A stretch of DNA of 64,000 nucleotides from Oscheius sp. JU75 (Eukaryota > Nematoda > Chromadorea > Rhabditida > Rhabditidae). The stretch spans positions 7,700,501-7,764,500 of the forward strand of contig JASJZC010000002.1 in assembly GCA_037178855.1 (NCBI GenBank). Reading direction: 5' to 3'. Numbering within the stretch: position 1 is the stretch's first letter; every line of letters starts with the position of its first letter. Under the pieces are notes generated by a model. The model was not told where the DNA came from. It did no database searches and was given only the letters and a program-made list of their open reading frames with translations. A program made the translations under genes and the position numbers. This document shows positions 35,532 through 46,448 of this stretch, piece by piece.

Positions 35532-37038
35532 ATGAGCGTCGCAGCTGCAGCTCCCATCAACGACGACAGCTGGAAGGCCGGCCTGTCTCTGCCGCCTAAA
35601 GACCGACGCTTCAAGACGGCCGATGTGACCGAGACGAAGGGTGTCGAGTTCGAGGACTTCTGCCTCAGCCGTGATCTGCTCATGGGCGTCTTCGAGAAGG
35701 GCTGGGAGAAGCCATCCCCGATCCAGGAGGCTGCCATTGGAGTCGCCCTGTCCGGTACATTGTTATTCAATTTCTTGTAGTCTTTTCGAAAAGAGAACTG
35801 TTTCAAAATGATGTAGACTTCTGGTGCAATGACTTATTTATCTATTCTGTTTTAGGTCAAGACATCTTGGCCCGTGCCAAGAACGGAACTGGAAAGACTG
35901 GCGCCTACTGCCTGCCCGTCATTGAGAAGATCAACCCGAGTTTGAAGAAGATCCAAGCCCTGATTGTCGTCCCGACTCGTGAGCTCGCCCTGCAGACGTC
36001 GCAGATCTGTGTCGAGCTGTCGAAGCATCTCATGCTGAAGGTCATGGTCACCACCGGCGGCACGGATCTCCGTGAGGACATTATGCGTCTCAGCGGACCC
36101 GTCCATCTCGTCATCGCCACCCCGGGCCGAATTCTCGATCTGATGGAAAAGCAGGTGGCCGACGTGACCAACTGCAAGACCTTCGTGCTCGACGAGGCTG
36201 ATAAGCTTCTTTCTCAGGATTTCCAGGTATCTTTTTCTCTCGTTCACCACCAATCCATAGTTACAGGGTGTCCTCGACCGCATGATCTCGTTCCTGCCCC
36301 GTGATCGTCAGATCATGCTCTTCTCGGCTACCTTCCCAATGTCCGTCACCGACTTCATGAAGAAGCACATGCGCAAGCCGTACGAGATCAACCTGATGGA
36401 CGAGCTGACGCTGATCGGAGTCACCCAGTACTACGCCTACGTCCAGGAGAAGCAGAAGGTTCACTGCCTCAACACGCTATTCCGCAAGCTTCAAATCAAC
36501 CAGTCCATCATCTTCTGCAACTCTACACAGGTAAGATTTCTTGCACTCTAGTGAACCATACCTGTTTTAGCGCGTGGAACTGCTGGCCAAGAAGATCACG
36601 GAGATCGGCTACTCTTGCTACTACATCCACTCGAAGATGGCCCAGACCCATCGTAACCGCGTCTTCCACGACTTCCGCCAAGGCAACTGCCGCAACCTTG
36701 TCTGCTCCGACCTCCTCACTCGCGGTATCGACATCCAAGCGGTCAACGTGGTCATCAACTTCGACTTCCCCAGAAACGCCGAGACCTATCTCCACAGAAT
36801 TGGACGGTTCGTTATAGAGCTCATCTTCGCAATTACCCTCTCTTTTAGCTCGGGTCGTTTCGGTCACCTCGGAGTTGCCATTAATCTCGTCACCTACGAG
36901 GACCGCCACAACCTGCGTCGCATTGAGGAGGAGCTGAGAACTCGCATCGAGCCCATCCCGAAGAGCGTCGACCCGAAGCTCTACGTGGCCGAATGTCAGA
37001 TGGTCGAGGATGCTGTTGAGGAAGCCAAGGAGGCCTAA
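35532..37038 (+). CDS. cgh-1: DDX6/Dhh1/CGH-1 DEAD-box RNA helicase
   Basis: Cytoplasmic ATP-dependent RNA helicase of P-bodies/germ granules that links decapping, translational repression and mRNA storage. Five exons (35532-35754, 35856-36226, 36267-36530, 36571-36806, 36849-37038) give 427 residues, the family length. Motifs in order: Q motif [20 protein letters not shown], Walker [91 protein letters not shown], and the [13 protein letters not shown] arginine fingers. The N-terminal extension is short and lacks the Gln-rich tail of some orthologues. Codon usage is GC-rich, suggesting strong expression. Partner genes in the same pathway (eIF4G) lie 10 kb downstream. Confidence 0.96.
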
Positions 37039-37258
37039 TCTCCTTTCTTTTTCGTCTACTTTGTTAATTTTTATGTTCCCAAAAAATTTTATCGTATCTG
37101 TCTGTCCACCGCCCCTCTTTTGCTCTGTATATTGCTTACAAGTAGGTCCAGGTGGACGAATCGTCTGGTCGCGCCCCGGCTGGCCATGTGTCTTGCCCCC
37201 ATCGCGTACCAATCCTCTTAATTCTCTCCTATGTTGATTTTTTTCGATGATTCGAAAC

Positions 37259-37264
37259 AATAAA
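37259..37264 (+). terminator. Polyadenylation signal of DDX6 gene
   Basis: AATAAA about 220 nt after the stop codon, followed within 20 nt by a poly-A-like run. Confidence 0.6.
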
Positions 37265-37345
37265 AGACTTCAAATGCTGGTAAAAAAAAAACTTATTTAT
37301 TTTGGCAAAATCAACAACACTAAAAACGGAGGGACTAGTAGGAGA

Positions 37346-38674
37346 TCAGTACTCGTCTTTGACGAGTTTGCGCGGCTTGTTCAAATGGTTGGCGCTGGCG
37401 CCCTTCGGGAAACGAACCGACTTGGGGAAGGGCTCGCCGAAGAGACTGTCATCGAGGTGAACCTGTAATAGTTCGTGTAAAGGAGCAGGAACTGGTCTAA
37501 CCTCGTATTTCGAGTCGTCTGGGTCTGGAATAACGCGTCGTCCATCTTTTATGGCCATCTCTTTTGCCAGTGAAACGAGGCTCTGTAAATTTTTTTCGCA
37601 AAGATGCAGCAGTTTCTAGAGCATTTTTCACTTTCGGCCTTAGAGCCCTACGCGAAATAAATCATTTTTGGTCCAAAGTCGGATAAACCACCGCTGCGAA
37701 CAATTTTGTAATGAGATTTACGTCTTTTTCTGTAGAAACGAGATACCGGTATGAACTCGGGTCTTCATTTCACATTGTTTGCTCCAAAGAAAAGTGCCAT
37801 CAAGAAATGAACGATTTTTCACTCCGGCAGTTGCTGTTTCTGTGACAAGTAGGCATAAAGTCTCTGTGAGATAGAAACACTAGCCGATCAGCCTAAATTG
37901 GTCTGCACACGTTGCGTATTTCATGCCGACCATTTCAGAACCTGTGCAAGGTGCTAAATTTAATTTGAGAATGAATTAATGATTATGGCTTGCAGGTAGA
38001 TGCTCGAAACGTTGTTATAACCGAAGATTTTGGTAATAAAATCTTGTGCTCCAAGGTATTCGGCCAGAGGTTGTCTCTCAGCTACAACCCTTTTTTTCCA
38101 GCTACAGTTTCTATTTGCAAAAGGAAACAGGTTTGACGTTATTGGAAGTTCTGAATACAGCCAGAGCTGCTGAGAATGTTAAACTGGACGATTCCTTTTT
38201 CAAACTAGCTAGGGAACGAACCTTGAATGTCCTTGGCTCATAAATGGCCATCTGCGAGAGGACGACGTTGTCCAGAAGAATGTGAGCCTGCTCTAGCATG
38301 TTCCGGAAGTGCTTGTACTCCATTTTGTGCTCGGCCAGGGCGGCATTTAGTCTCTCCTCGGCGTACTAAACTGCATTTAGGACTGAAAATCATCGAAACC
38401 TACATATTTCTCCAGTTTCGGGCCATCCCGGCGCTGCATGTCGAGGTAGTTAAAGACCTTATCCATCTTTCTGTAGCCTCCTTTAACTGTGTCGCGTTCA
38501 GACGCGTATTGCCACTGAAAGTTGACTATTTTAATTAAAGGCTAAAATACTCACCGCGGTGAATCTGTATAGTCGTTCCCGTCCTGCCCATTTGTCCGCC
38601 TTCGGAATCACATGGAATGGGTCGTAGTTGCTGTTCACTATTCTGCGCAGGCTGCAGACTGTTGATGTTCTCAT
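37346..38674 (-). CDS. Mitochondrial ribosomal protein bL20m
   Basis: Large-subunit mitoribosomal protein. Five exons (about 38555-38674, 38404-38514, 38222-38365, 37502-37582, 37346-37462) give 190 residues. The diagnostic L20 C-terminal block is ILLDNVVLSQMAIYEPRTFK, continuing SLVSLAKEMA, matching the family's LADLAIYEPKTFKSL region. The N-terminal part (WAGRERLYRFTA, YRKMDKVFNYLDMQRR) replaces the basic rRNA-binding helix in divergent form. A C-terminal extension (FPKSVRFPKGASANHL) is not in bacterial L20. An acceptor attttcag lies 1 nt before the ATG. A 639-nt intron (37583-38221) separates exons 3 and 4. Confidence 0.82.
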
Positions 38675-39889
38675 CCTGAAAATGATGTCATTAGAAAGTC
38701 AATTTTGAGGAGACAAAAAGATGAAATTGCAGCTGACCAAAATCTATGCCTTTGTGTCAACAGAGATTTTCAGCAGACAAGCCCACAACCTGGCTCCGTT
38801 TCCTATCATTTTCATTAGAAAAGCACAACAATTGAAGCGTAACCAGGCGGCGGTTTCATTGAGCTACGAGTCGTTCATTACAGAGAAACTCTCCAAGGAG
38901 CAAAAGCAACAAATTTCTTTTTACAAGTAGATCAATCAAAACAGTAACTTGTCAACTCAAAAAAAAATTTTCTTCTTGCATTAGCTTGTCTTGCCTTGAA
39001 AAAAAGGCTACAAACATTGTCAAGTTTTATCTCCAGGTTAGTGTTGACTTGTGTCACAGCCTCCATTTGCAAAATGCAAAGGTAAGAATATCTTCAGGTG
39101 GATAGAGAATGTCTGCATACAGAAATCTGAGTTGGAAGGTGCAAATAGAAGCCTAGAGACCAAAATACGTAGTTTTCAGCTAATTCTCAATAATTGCAAT
39201 AGAAAAAGGCAGTGAACAAGATTCCACGACTTCTTGCCTCTGTATGGATGATACGAAAGGCACAAGCAGACAATTTCAAGCTGCTGGAAAGAAGGATATG
39301 AACTCTGGTAATCCAGAATTCCGGTTTTTAGATGCTTCCAGGACTTTTCAAGGATTTTCACGGCAAGAAACATGAAGAAATCGATACTCACGTCTCTTTC
39401 TACCGTTCTTAGCTTCTCGAATCCGAGGTAAAGCAAGAAAGCGCGCAGGTTTGGGACAAATGGAGCTGGGAATGGGGCCCAGGTTATCCAAATAGGTCTT
39501 ATCCAGCATATCCCAAGGTTTACGACATGCCTGTCACTCTAAACAGTGAATTTCCATCCCTTTCTTCAAAGAAAAATGGCAAAAAAAACAGAGCGAGGAA
39601 AGCTCAGCTCTTCTAGACGTCGGAAATAGAGATTTCTGTTTAGTTAATATACTCTATGCGTTCATAGACTTAGCACAAGTTGTTACACACCAAATTTGCA
39701 CGAGAATAATAAAAGGAAATGTGCAGAAAGGGTTAGAAAAGCTGCGCTTTCCTTGCTGCAAAAGCTCAAGACCGCTGGTACGCCGTCGCGTACTAAAAAT
39801 ACCTACAGTACTCCAAAAAATCGTTAGTGACTGGAAGTAGAAGGTTTAAAGACCAGCTTTTATTGTAGGTAGTAGATTATACTTTTTGG
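38675..39889. other. Intergenic, no gene recognised
   Basis: AT-rich sequence; scattered short open frames show no family features. Confidence 0.45.
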
Positions 39890-40157
39890 TTACGAAGAAT
39901 CCACAGGCTTCTGCTTCTTCTCAGCCGAGCCTCTGACCCCTAGCTGCTTCTTGAACTCTTCCACCCCGAGCAACATGAAGACGAACCACACGCCGAATCC
40001 CTTGGCCCTGCGTCGCTCGTGTAGTCCCCAGTCGGAAGGGTAGGAGAAAGTCGAATCCTTCCTGGTGGAGAAGAGACGGCGGAACTCGGCCTGTCGATAG
40101 GAGTAGAGGACGTGTGGTCGAGTCGGGCAGGCTGATACTGACAGTGTCGACAAGATA
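39890..40157 (-). CDS. Possible small mitochondrial membrane protein, last exon
   Basis: After an acceptor (ctcctttacag) the frame is open for about 88 codons to a stop at 39890-39892. It reads YSYRQAEFRRLFSTRKDSTF, then SDWGLHERRRAKGFGVWFV with one hydrophobic segment (GVWFVFMLLGV) and a KKQ/EKKQK tail. Arg-rich beginning and one membrane segment suggest a small inner-membrane mitochondrial protein. A short upstream exon ending GTAAGT near 40270 would add RPNWIRTFRSRLR in the matching phase. No start codon found; family unknown. Confidence 0.35.
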
Positions 40158-40405
40158 CTGTAAAGGAGAGCTGGAGTAGGCGACGAAATGGACCAGTAGA
40201 CCGTGTCTCTTGGCTACATGCAACAGGAGTAAGAGTATTTCTGTTCCTGTTTCTGTCCCTGTCTCTGTCACTTACCGTAATCTGCTCCTGAATGTCCTGA
40301 TCCAATTCGGGCGTGTACCTATGTCTCTATAGTTCTTTGTCTGTATGTCGTTATATCTTTATGACTCTATGTCACTTAATCTCCCAGTAACCATCTCTAT
40401 TCCAG

Positions 40406-40713
40406 TGCCTCTATGACGAGAACAAGAGCATCAAGATCAGTGATTCCGCGCTCAGCCGACGTGGAGTCATGAAGACGGCCATGAAGATGTCGATCAAGTG
40501 GATGAGTCCAGAGATAACCCAGTTCATGTTCAGTCAGAAGACTAATGTCTACTGTCTTGGAGTCCTGATCTATGAGATTTCACGTGCAAGGAAAGCTTCG
40601 ACGGTCTGAGCAACACAGAAAGTAAGCAAAGGATCGCGGAGGGTCTTCAGAACGAGTTCCCGGGCAGCACTCCCTCAAAACTAGTGTCCTATGTGAAGAA
40701 GAAGATGTTTTGA
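40406..40713 (+). pseudogene. Tyrosine-kinase domain fragment (Fer/SPE-8 type)
   Basis: Follows an acceptor (tattccag). Matches the activation loop through the C-lobe: SIKISDSALSRRG where DFG-L is expected, KMSIKWMSPEITQF (the RW-APE region), KTNVYCLGVLIYEI. The frame then breaks; another frame gives ESFDGLSNTESKQRIAEGL and ends KKKMF. The invariant DFG Phe-Gly is Ser-Ala, the N-lobe and catalytic loop are missing, and the frame is disrupted, so it is a relic of a Fer-like nonreceptor kinase, a family expanded in nematodes. Confidence 0.65.
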
Positions 40714-40987
40714 AGCAGCAAGCAAATTCTGTAGGCGAAATCGAGCAACTAATTACCTTGGCTAGTCAGAAAAACTGCGTTGGTCCATGGTGGACCAACG
40801 AAACTGGCCTTGGTAATTATTTTCATTTCGTTTTCTGTAATTGATAATTGCCCCTAACTCCGCAGTGGTTCATGGAGTGTTACCGGAAGGAGGTAGATAG
40901 CCTTCTCGCGGCTCGCCCTTGATCTTTGACTATCCTATCATCTGGGTCATTCTGTCTTCCAGCCGCGTTATTCTGTTTCACTTTATC

Positions 40988-41213
40988 TAGTTCAAAATAA
41001 AAAAAAGTCTCTGTGTCTGTCTGTGTGAAGCCCTAATTGTCAATTTGTCAGTGACTTTGTGACAACAATTATTCTTTGCAGAATAAGCCAAATCGAGTCA
41101 GTTTGGGAGATGTGTCTCCGGGAGAACGATGTTCCTGTCAGGGTAGCTCGACTGAAACAGCATCTACCTGCTGCCCCAACGGGGGTATCAGCCAAACTTG
41201 TTCTGTTAATGGT
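40988..41213 (+). repeat. Dispersed repeat R1, copy C
   Basis: Begins TCTAGTTCAAAATAAAA, has CTAATTGTCAATTTGTCAG and GGGTAGCTCGACTGAAACAG, and ends with GCCCCAACGGGGG stem-loop then AAACTTGT. Much shorter than copies A and B; same ends. Confidence 0.75.
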
Positions 41214-41304
41214 CAGATGAACAGAGAACAGAGGGTCGGGTCATACATAGATCGACAGAAAGCAATCAAGGTTATGTTATTGTGAACCATATTTTGGAAT
41301 GTAT

Positions 41305-42447
41305 CTACTGCAAGGCTGGAATTACAACATCTGGCCCGACCATGACCGAATGTCTGGCCTTGTTCTTGAGATCTCTGACTTCCTCTGTCCAGTCCACAGA
41401 GGCAATTCTGGCAACAGCTGCCACAAAAAGAGCCTTGGCCTTTACGGCATTCTCCTTGAAGGTCTGCATGACGAGCTCCATCGAGACCTGTTCCTCCTCC
41501 TTCCAACAGTCGTAGTCGGTAGCTAGGGCTGTGGTGGCATAGGGAATGCCGAGCTCCTTGGCCAGGGCACATTCTGGCATCATAGTCATATTGACCAGAC
41601 TGGCTCCCCAGGATCGGAAGACACAACTTTCAGCCTTGGTACTGAAGCGAGGACCCTCAATGCAGACGGCAAATCCGTTGGGCTGATGCTCAATTTTGAG
41701 GTCGGCAGCGGTGGTGATCAAGATCTGAAGGAGAAAGACAGACAGTGCGATTGGAGAGTACGGGGAGTACCTGACGAAGTTTCTCATTGTAGGCTGGATG
41801 CATTTGGATGTGACAGACTCCAGGGAAGTCTGGAGATGTACCGTCGAAGAAGGAACTTTTTCGACCAGTAGTTCTGAATGGAAGAACATCACTGTAACTG
41901 TCTCTCTGTCTCTCTATCTCTATCGCTGCGACAGACTAACCAGCTAATTAGGTCAGTAGTCAATTGGATGCCAAAAGACAGAGAAAGAGATATGGCGTTA
42001 TCCAAATTTACAAGGGTCACAGTTAGACTGGTACGTCGGTTGTGGGCCCCCCGCTTACAAGTACATCATCTCTCTGTCCCACTCACCTGTCAAAAACTGA
42101 GTCAGGAAAAACCAGCTGTCCAGGCTTCACGTGCTCCTGCAACGATCCACAGGCTGTTGAAGATATGATCACTGTAGCTCCTAAACAGAAATTTCAGTGA
42201 CGATGCCATGTGACCTACCCAGACTATGCATAGCCCAGATATTGGCCCGGAAATTGACATTGGTTGGCATAATGTCATGTTTTCGTCCATGCCGAGCAAT
42301 GAGAATACATTCCACTCCATTAATATGTCCCGTCAGCAGAGAGTCACTGGGTTTTCCGAAGGGGGTGTCAACGATGACTTCCAGAGGATCCTGTAGAATT
42401 CTGGGATCTTCCAAGCCACTACCTCCGATGATTCCAACCTTGACCAT
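41305..42447 (-). CDS. S-methyl-5'-thioadenosine phosphorylase
   Basis: Methionine-salvage enzyme: MTA plus phosphate to adenine plus methylthioribose-1-phosphate; homotrimer, cytosolic. Four exons (42219-42447, 42087-42180, 41771-41873, 41305-41724) join in frame to 281 residues, the family length. Motifs: [12 protein letters not shown] (phosphate loop), [38 protein letters not shown], the substrate region [20 protein letters not shown] with [15 protein letters not shown], and [14 protein letters not shown]. An acceptor (attttttcag) abuts the ATG directly, suggesting trans-splicing. Repeat R1 copy C ends about 90 bp beyond the stop. Confidence 0.95.
42017..42045 (-). repeat. 31-bp motif copy in MTAP intron
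   Basis: Plus strand CACAGTTAGACTGGTACGTC, then GGTTGTGGG; one small insertion relative to consensus. Confidence 0.6.
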
Positions 42448-43594
42448 CTGAAAAAATGTTCTTAACTAAGGAGAAGGAAAGAATGAAAGGACACTCTTAT
42501 CTAATCTTGGTCTGGCAACTAATTGAGCACTATAAAAAGCCAGACAGGGGTCTGCAAACCTGCAGATTGATCACAAATCGCACCCTTCTCTCCCTTCTAA
42601 AACACTATCTCAGAGAGGTATCTTTTAGGTTTTTGGTTTTCGCCTCTGATCATGTGTCTACCCTCTAAGGGTTTCCCGGACTCAGAAATTTTTCGCGCTT
42701 TTTGAAAGTTACGGAATTCGTCACTTTGAGTGCTTCTATCTTTTGAATAGTACCAGATACTGATTTGAAACTTCTTAAGCGTAATAAGGGTCTGGTTCAG
42801 TATGAACCTGTAGTACCAGGTCGCACAGTTCTTTTTCTCCAGCCGTACCGAAGCTACAAAGTTGCCATTTTGGCGAAAGCGATGACTGTAACAATAAGGA
42901 TAGTGTGTTGCTTAGCGTCGCCAATGAAACCAAAAGTCTCGGGCTCGATTTCTCTCCATGGTAAGTCTCTCTTACTCTAATGCGGACCGGTGTTCGTCCA
43001 AACGCTCTACTGTCGTAAGGGCGCAGCCGCCCGCCAAAGCTCCGCGATTAGTGCGCCGGCATATGAATCAGAGCAGCCTAGGTTCAAATTCACCGATGTC
43101 TTTCGTATTTCCGAAAGGGCGGCTAAGCTTCCTAGATTGCTTAGTTAAACTATCAGTCGCTAGCCCAGAACACAAAAATTTCTAGAGTGCTACGGTGGTG
43201 CGTGTAAATGAAAGTGTACTGGTAAATTCCGTGAAAAAGTGAACAATCTGGATTTGTGGAAAAGTATTCTTTAAAATAGTATGGATTTGATTTTCCCCTG
43301 AGCTCGTTCTAAATGAGCAAAAAGCGAACAGTATAGTGTTCTATAAAGTCAAACAGAGGAACCAAAGTAAGTACGTGACCAAAAGTGAACAATAATTCGT
43401 ACAAAAGTCAAATCCACGTCTTTCCTCTGAGACGGTCCACTAATTTTCAGTTAAAAACCTTACGTACAAGAGGCGATGTCATGCTAGGGCTTTGTTCAAG
43501 CGGCTGGGCATTTTGGATACAGGGTCAAAGGTTCCAGTAAAAGAAACTTGTCCTGCAGTCATAAGTCCCTGGACAAGATGTAATAATATCTTGT
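42448..43594. other. Intergenic; possible tRNA-like repeat
   Basis: No gene seen. Near 43045-43100 TTAGTGCGCCGGC and CTAGGTTCAAATTCA resemble weak A and B boxes. Confidence 0.4.
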
Positions 43595-43766
43595 GAATCT
43601 ATTTCGAGTTGTCTCTGCCTGTCGAAAACCAAAACTGCCAATTTGTGAGCTACCTTTTGCACAATGACTCAAAGTCAACCAAAGTTTGAACCAGTGTGGG
43701 AGACAGTGTTATTAAGAGAACGTTGTTCTTTCAGTGGTAGCTCGACCAGGTTGGCAGAATAGTATA

Positions 43767-45049
43767 CAGGGTGGCCGATAAGTATTGGCGCGCTTAAAAA
43801 CATGTTCATTTCTCGAGGATATGCATTTTTTTCATTTTTATTGAAGCAACTAAGCATAAACACGGTCCGATTGAAGATCTATAGGAACTGTTCGAAGTGT
43901 CCTCCTTTAGCTTTGACACAGGCCTTCAGGCGTGGGATGACGGAATCGACGGTGCGGCGCAAGTAGTCCGTGTCCATATTGTTCCAGATCTTGATGAGTT
44001 CGCGTCGAAGATGATCCAAATTAGTGATTTTTCGGTTCTTCAGCTGGTCTTCCATGTAACCCCATACGGAAAAGTCGAGGGGATTGAGGTCTGAACTGTT
44101 GGAAGGCCATTGCTCCTTGTTGAGGAAACCGGGACAATGCTGCTGCAGGTAGGCCATCGTCGTCTTTGCACCATGAGCTGGAGCCCAATCTTGTTGAAAG
44201 ATCATCTTCTTGTTTTCCTTTTTCCAGGACATAACAGCAGTCTTCAGGACCTTTTCTTGATAGACGTGAGCGTTGATTTTGACGTTTTGCTCAATGAATA
44301 CGAGTTGAGTCTTGCCAGTCGCCGAGATTCCTCCCCAGACCATAACTCCTTTCGGAAAAAGGGCTTTCGTGGCAATTCTGCGCGCTCGGGAGTTCTTCAG
44401 CATCGGACTCATCAATTGGCGATCATTTTGAGAGTTATGAGCCTTTTCAACAGTGAAAATTTTCTCATCAGTCCAGAGGATGTCTTGGATGCGCCGCACT
44501 TTCAACATTTTGAGCATCTCCTTGCTTCTTGTCAGTCTCTTGAGCTTCACATCATGGGATAGGTGCTGACCTTTGAAAACTCGATAGCTCCGAAGTCCCA
44601 GGGATGTTTTGACGATCGATTGAACAGTGGATCTTGCGATATTGAGGTCCTTCGCAATCGAGTTCATGCTGACTGCATCGTTTCTGGTGACCCTTTTTTT
44701 GATGATTCCTCGAACTCTTCTCGTGTTTACAGAACGGGGACGACCGGAAGATGTCTTCGGGGTGACGTTTCCAGTCGACTTCCACTGCTTCACGATCCGC
44801 TGTACCGTCCGGAGAGGAATCTTCATTCGACGTGAGATAGAGGAAGCTTTTTCTCCATTTTGAGCGAGGCGAGCGATGGCTTCTCGGTGTTGACACGGCT
44901 TCATGTGTTCTGCAAATCAGTGGAATGATACATTATAGGGAACAGGATATATAAATACACAAAATAACGGAAAAAACGTGAAAACTTTGCTGCAATTAAA
45001 TCGCAAAACACCGCGCCAAGAAACGCGCCAATACTTATCGGCCACCCTG
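43767..45049 (-). mobile_element. Intact DD37D mariner
   Basis: 1283 bp with perfect 26-bp terminal inverted repeats beginning CAGGGTGGCCGATAAGTATT (43767-43792 and 45024-45049), flanked by the TA target duplication. A single uninterrupted transposase ORF lies inside. It is nested in an older R1 repeat. Perfect TIRs and an open frame argue for recent insertion and possible activity. Confidence 0.93.
43879..44904 (-). CDS. DD37D mariner transposase, intact
   Basis: 341 residues. Two N-terminal helix-turn-helix units (IARLAQNGEKASSISRRMKI and MNSIAKDLNIARSTVQSIVK) are separated by the GRPRSVNTRRVRG AT-hook-like hinge and bind the TIRs. Catalytic triad: ILWTDEKIFTVEKA, FQQDWAPAHG, and SSDLNPLDFSVWG. 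The third Asp is exactly 37 residues after the second, placing it in the DD37D (maT-like) group, distinct from DD34D mariner and DD34E Tc1. All three Asp are present and the frame is whole, so the enzyme could be active. The ATG at 44904 is about 145 bp from the right TIR. Homologue of the broken copy at 12-1027, but with different TIRs. Confidence 0.93.
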   Translation of the reverse strand: MKPCQHREAIARLAQNGEKASSISRRMKIPLRTVQRIVKQWKSTGNVTPKTSSGRPRSVNTRRVRGIIKKRVTRNDAVSMNSIAKDLNIARSTVQSIVKTSLGLRSYRVFKGQHLSHDVKLKRLTRSKEMLKMLKVRRIQDILWTDEKIFTVEKAHNSQNDRQLMSPMLKNSRARRIATKALFPKGVMVWGGISATGKTQLVFIEQNVKINAHVYQEKVLKTAVMSWKKENKKMIFQQDWAPAHGAKTTMAYLQQHCPGFLNKEQWPSNSSDLNPLDFSVWGYMEDQLKNRKITNLDHLRRELIKIWNNMDTDYLRRTVDSVIPRLKACVKAKGGHFEQFL

Positions 45050-45165
45050 TATACTGGCAGGTGGACCTGAAAGAGATTTACCAGATGACAGAAGGGGAAA
45101 GACAACGGACAAGGTTCAGAGGAATGAGGGTATAACTGTAACTTGAGCTCTTAAGGGCAATAGAT

Positions 45166-46448
45166 TTATACTGGAAATATGTATGGTCCGTCTCGTGTCA
45201 GAGGAATGATGTGGATTTGACAGTTAGACATTAGAAGAACAGAGCTATTTGTCTGGACAGCAGCTTCCAAGATCATGTACAACAGGCCTGTGCTATAACC
45301 ACACTTCGACAGTTGGCAGTTAAACAGCGCAGTTGAAAGTGGCCTAATATACTGAAGAGAAACTTGATAGCGGGTGTCTTAGGGAATAGAGAAGACGAGA
45401 AGTTTTGGTAAGAAGGATACAGATTCTGGGTAATGGGATGTTCCATACTGTCAGTTTTCATTCATTCGTCCTTCTGACGGAACGTCTAGTAGCAGATGTA
45501 CTGACAAAACATCGCAAACTTATCATGTTCATGTCGACCAAGTTTGCAATCCCTGCTCAGACTCATTCTCAAACTTTTCTTTACGCTTAGCTAAAGTCTG
45601 CTTAGTTCTATAGTTTACCCTTTGAATGTTTCACACTGAAAAGCAAAGAAGTCCCTCTATCTACTGGAGTAGCCAAGGTAGGAGACCCAGCAACAAAATA
45701 ACCGAAACGTATCCTTCATCCACATCGTTTAATATGCAAAGGAACAATCAGAATCTAAAATCCTACAACATGAAACGAAGGAAGATGAAACAGGGGGAGG
45801 GGAGAGGACCGGTTCGGCTTTGAAATGAAAAGTAAGGGGAGCTTTTTTTGATGAACTGATAGTGTAAATAGAAACGGGAAAGAGCACTTGAAGGCAACGT
45901 AGATTTCTCGGTCGATAGAGCAGAAGAGGGGTACGGGTGAGGAACGATCCGTGAATCTATACCCAGATTCGGTTAAAATGTGTGTGTGTGACCGCCGCCG
46001 CTCTGGGAGTGCACTCCGAGAAATCGAATTTCCAGGTCTAAGACGTGATTTTTCAATTTTTTCTTAATGTTCTGCAAAGTTATAATCCAAATCAAAGGCT
46101 ACTTCGCAGAACATCAAAATTTCAAAAAATTGGCGCCGAAAAAACAGGTTTTAGATGGTGGCAAGCCCAGAAACGGTGAGGAGAAAAATGTTTCTAACAA
46201 TTAGAATATACCTAGTCAACAAGGGGGAGACAGGACCAATAACAGTATACAATAAATAGAAATAAAAACTTTCTACGATTTTCTATATACTTTTTTTTCA
46301 AGAAATGGACAGAAAGGAAGGATAGAGAGAGCACCCGACCGGGAAAACAGTACCGAACCCATTAGGTATAGAGCGAAACAAGGATATTTTCTCGTGGATA
46401 GATTAGAGGGCTTTTGAGCAAGAAAAAGAACAACAATAATAGCTACTC
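45166..46448. other. Intergenic with hairpin repeat H2
   Basis: No gene seen. The 3' flank of the eIF4G gene from about 45600 is purine-rich on this strand. Confidence 0.45.
46067..46117. repeat. Hairpin-family core H2
   Basis: AATGTTCTGCAAAGTTATAA, 16-nt spacer, then GGCTACTTCGCAGAACATCA. Confidence 0.75.

Larger units (their letters stand above)
43595..45165 (+). repeat. Dispersed repeat R1, copy D, split by mariner
   Basis: Left part (43600-43764) has GCCAATTTGTGAGC, GGGAGACAGTGTTATTAAGA, and GGTAGCTCGACCAGG; right part (45052-45160) has GATGACAGAAGGGGAAAG and GAGGGTATAACTGTAACTTG, both matching copies A and B in order. The mariner 43767-45049 interrupts it at a TA. Confidence 0.75.
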
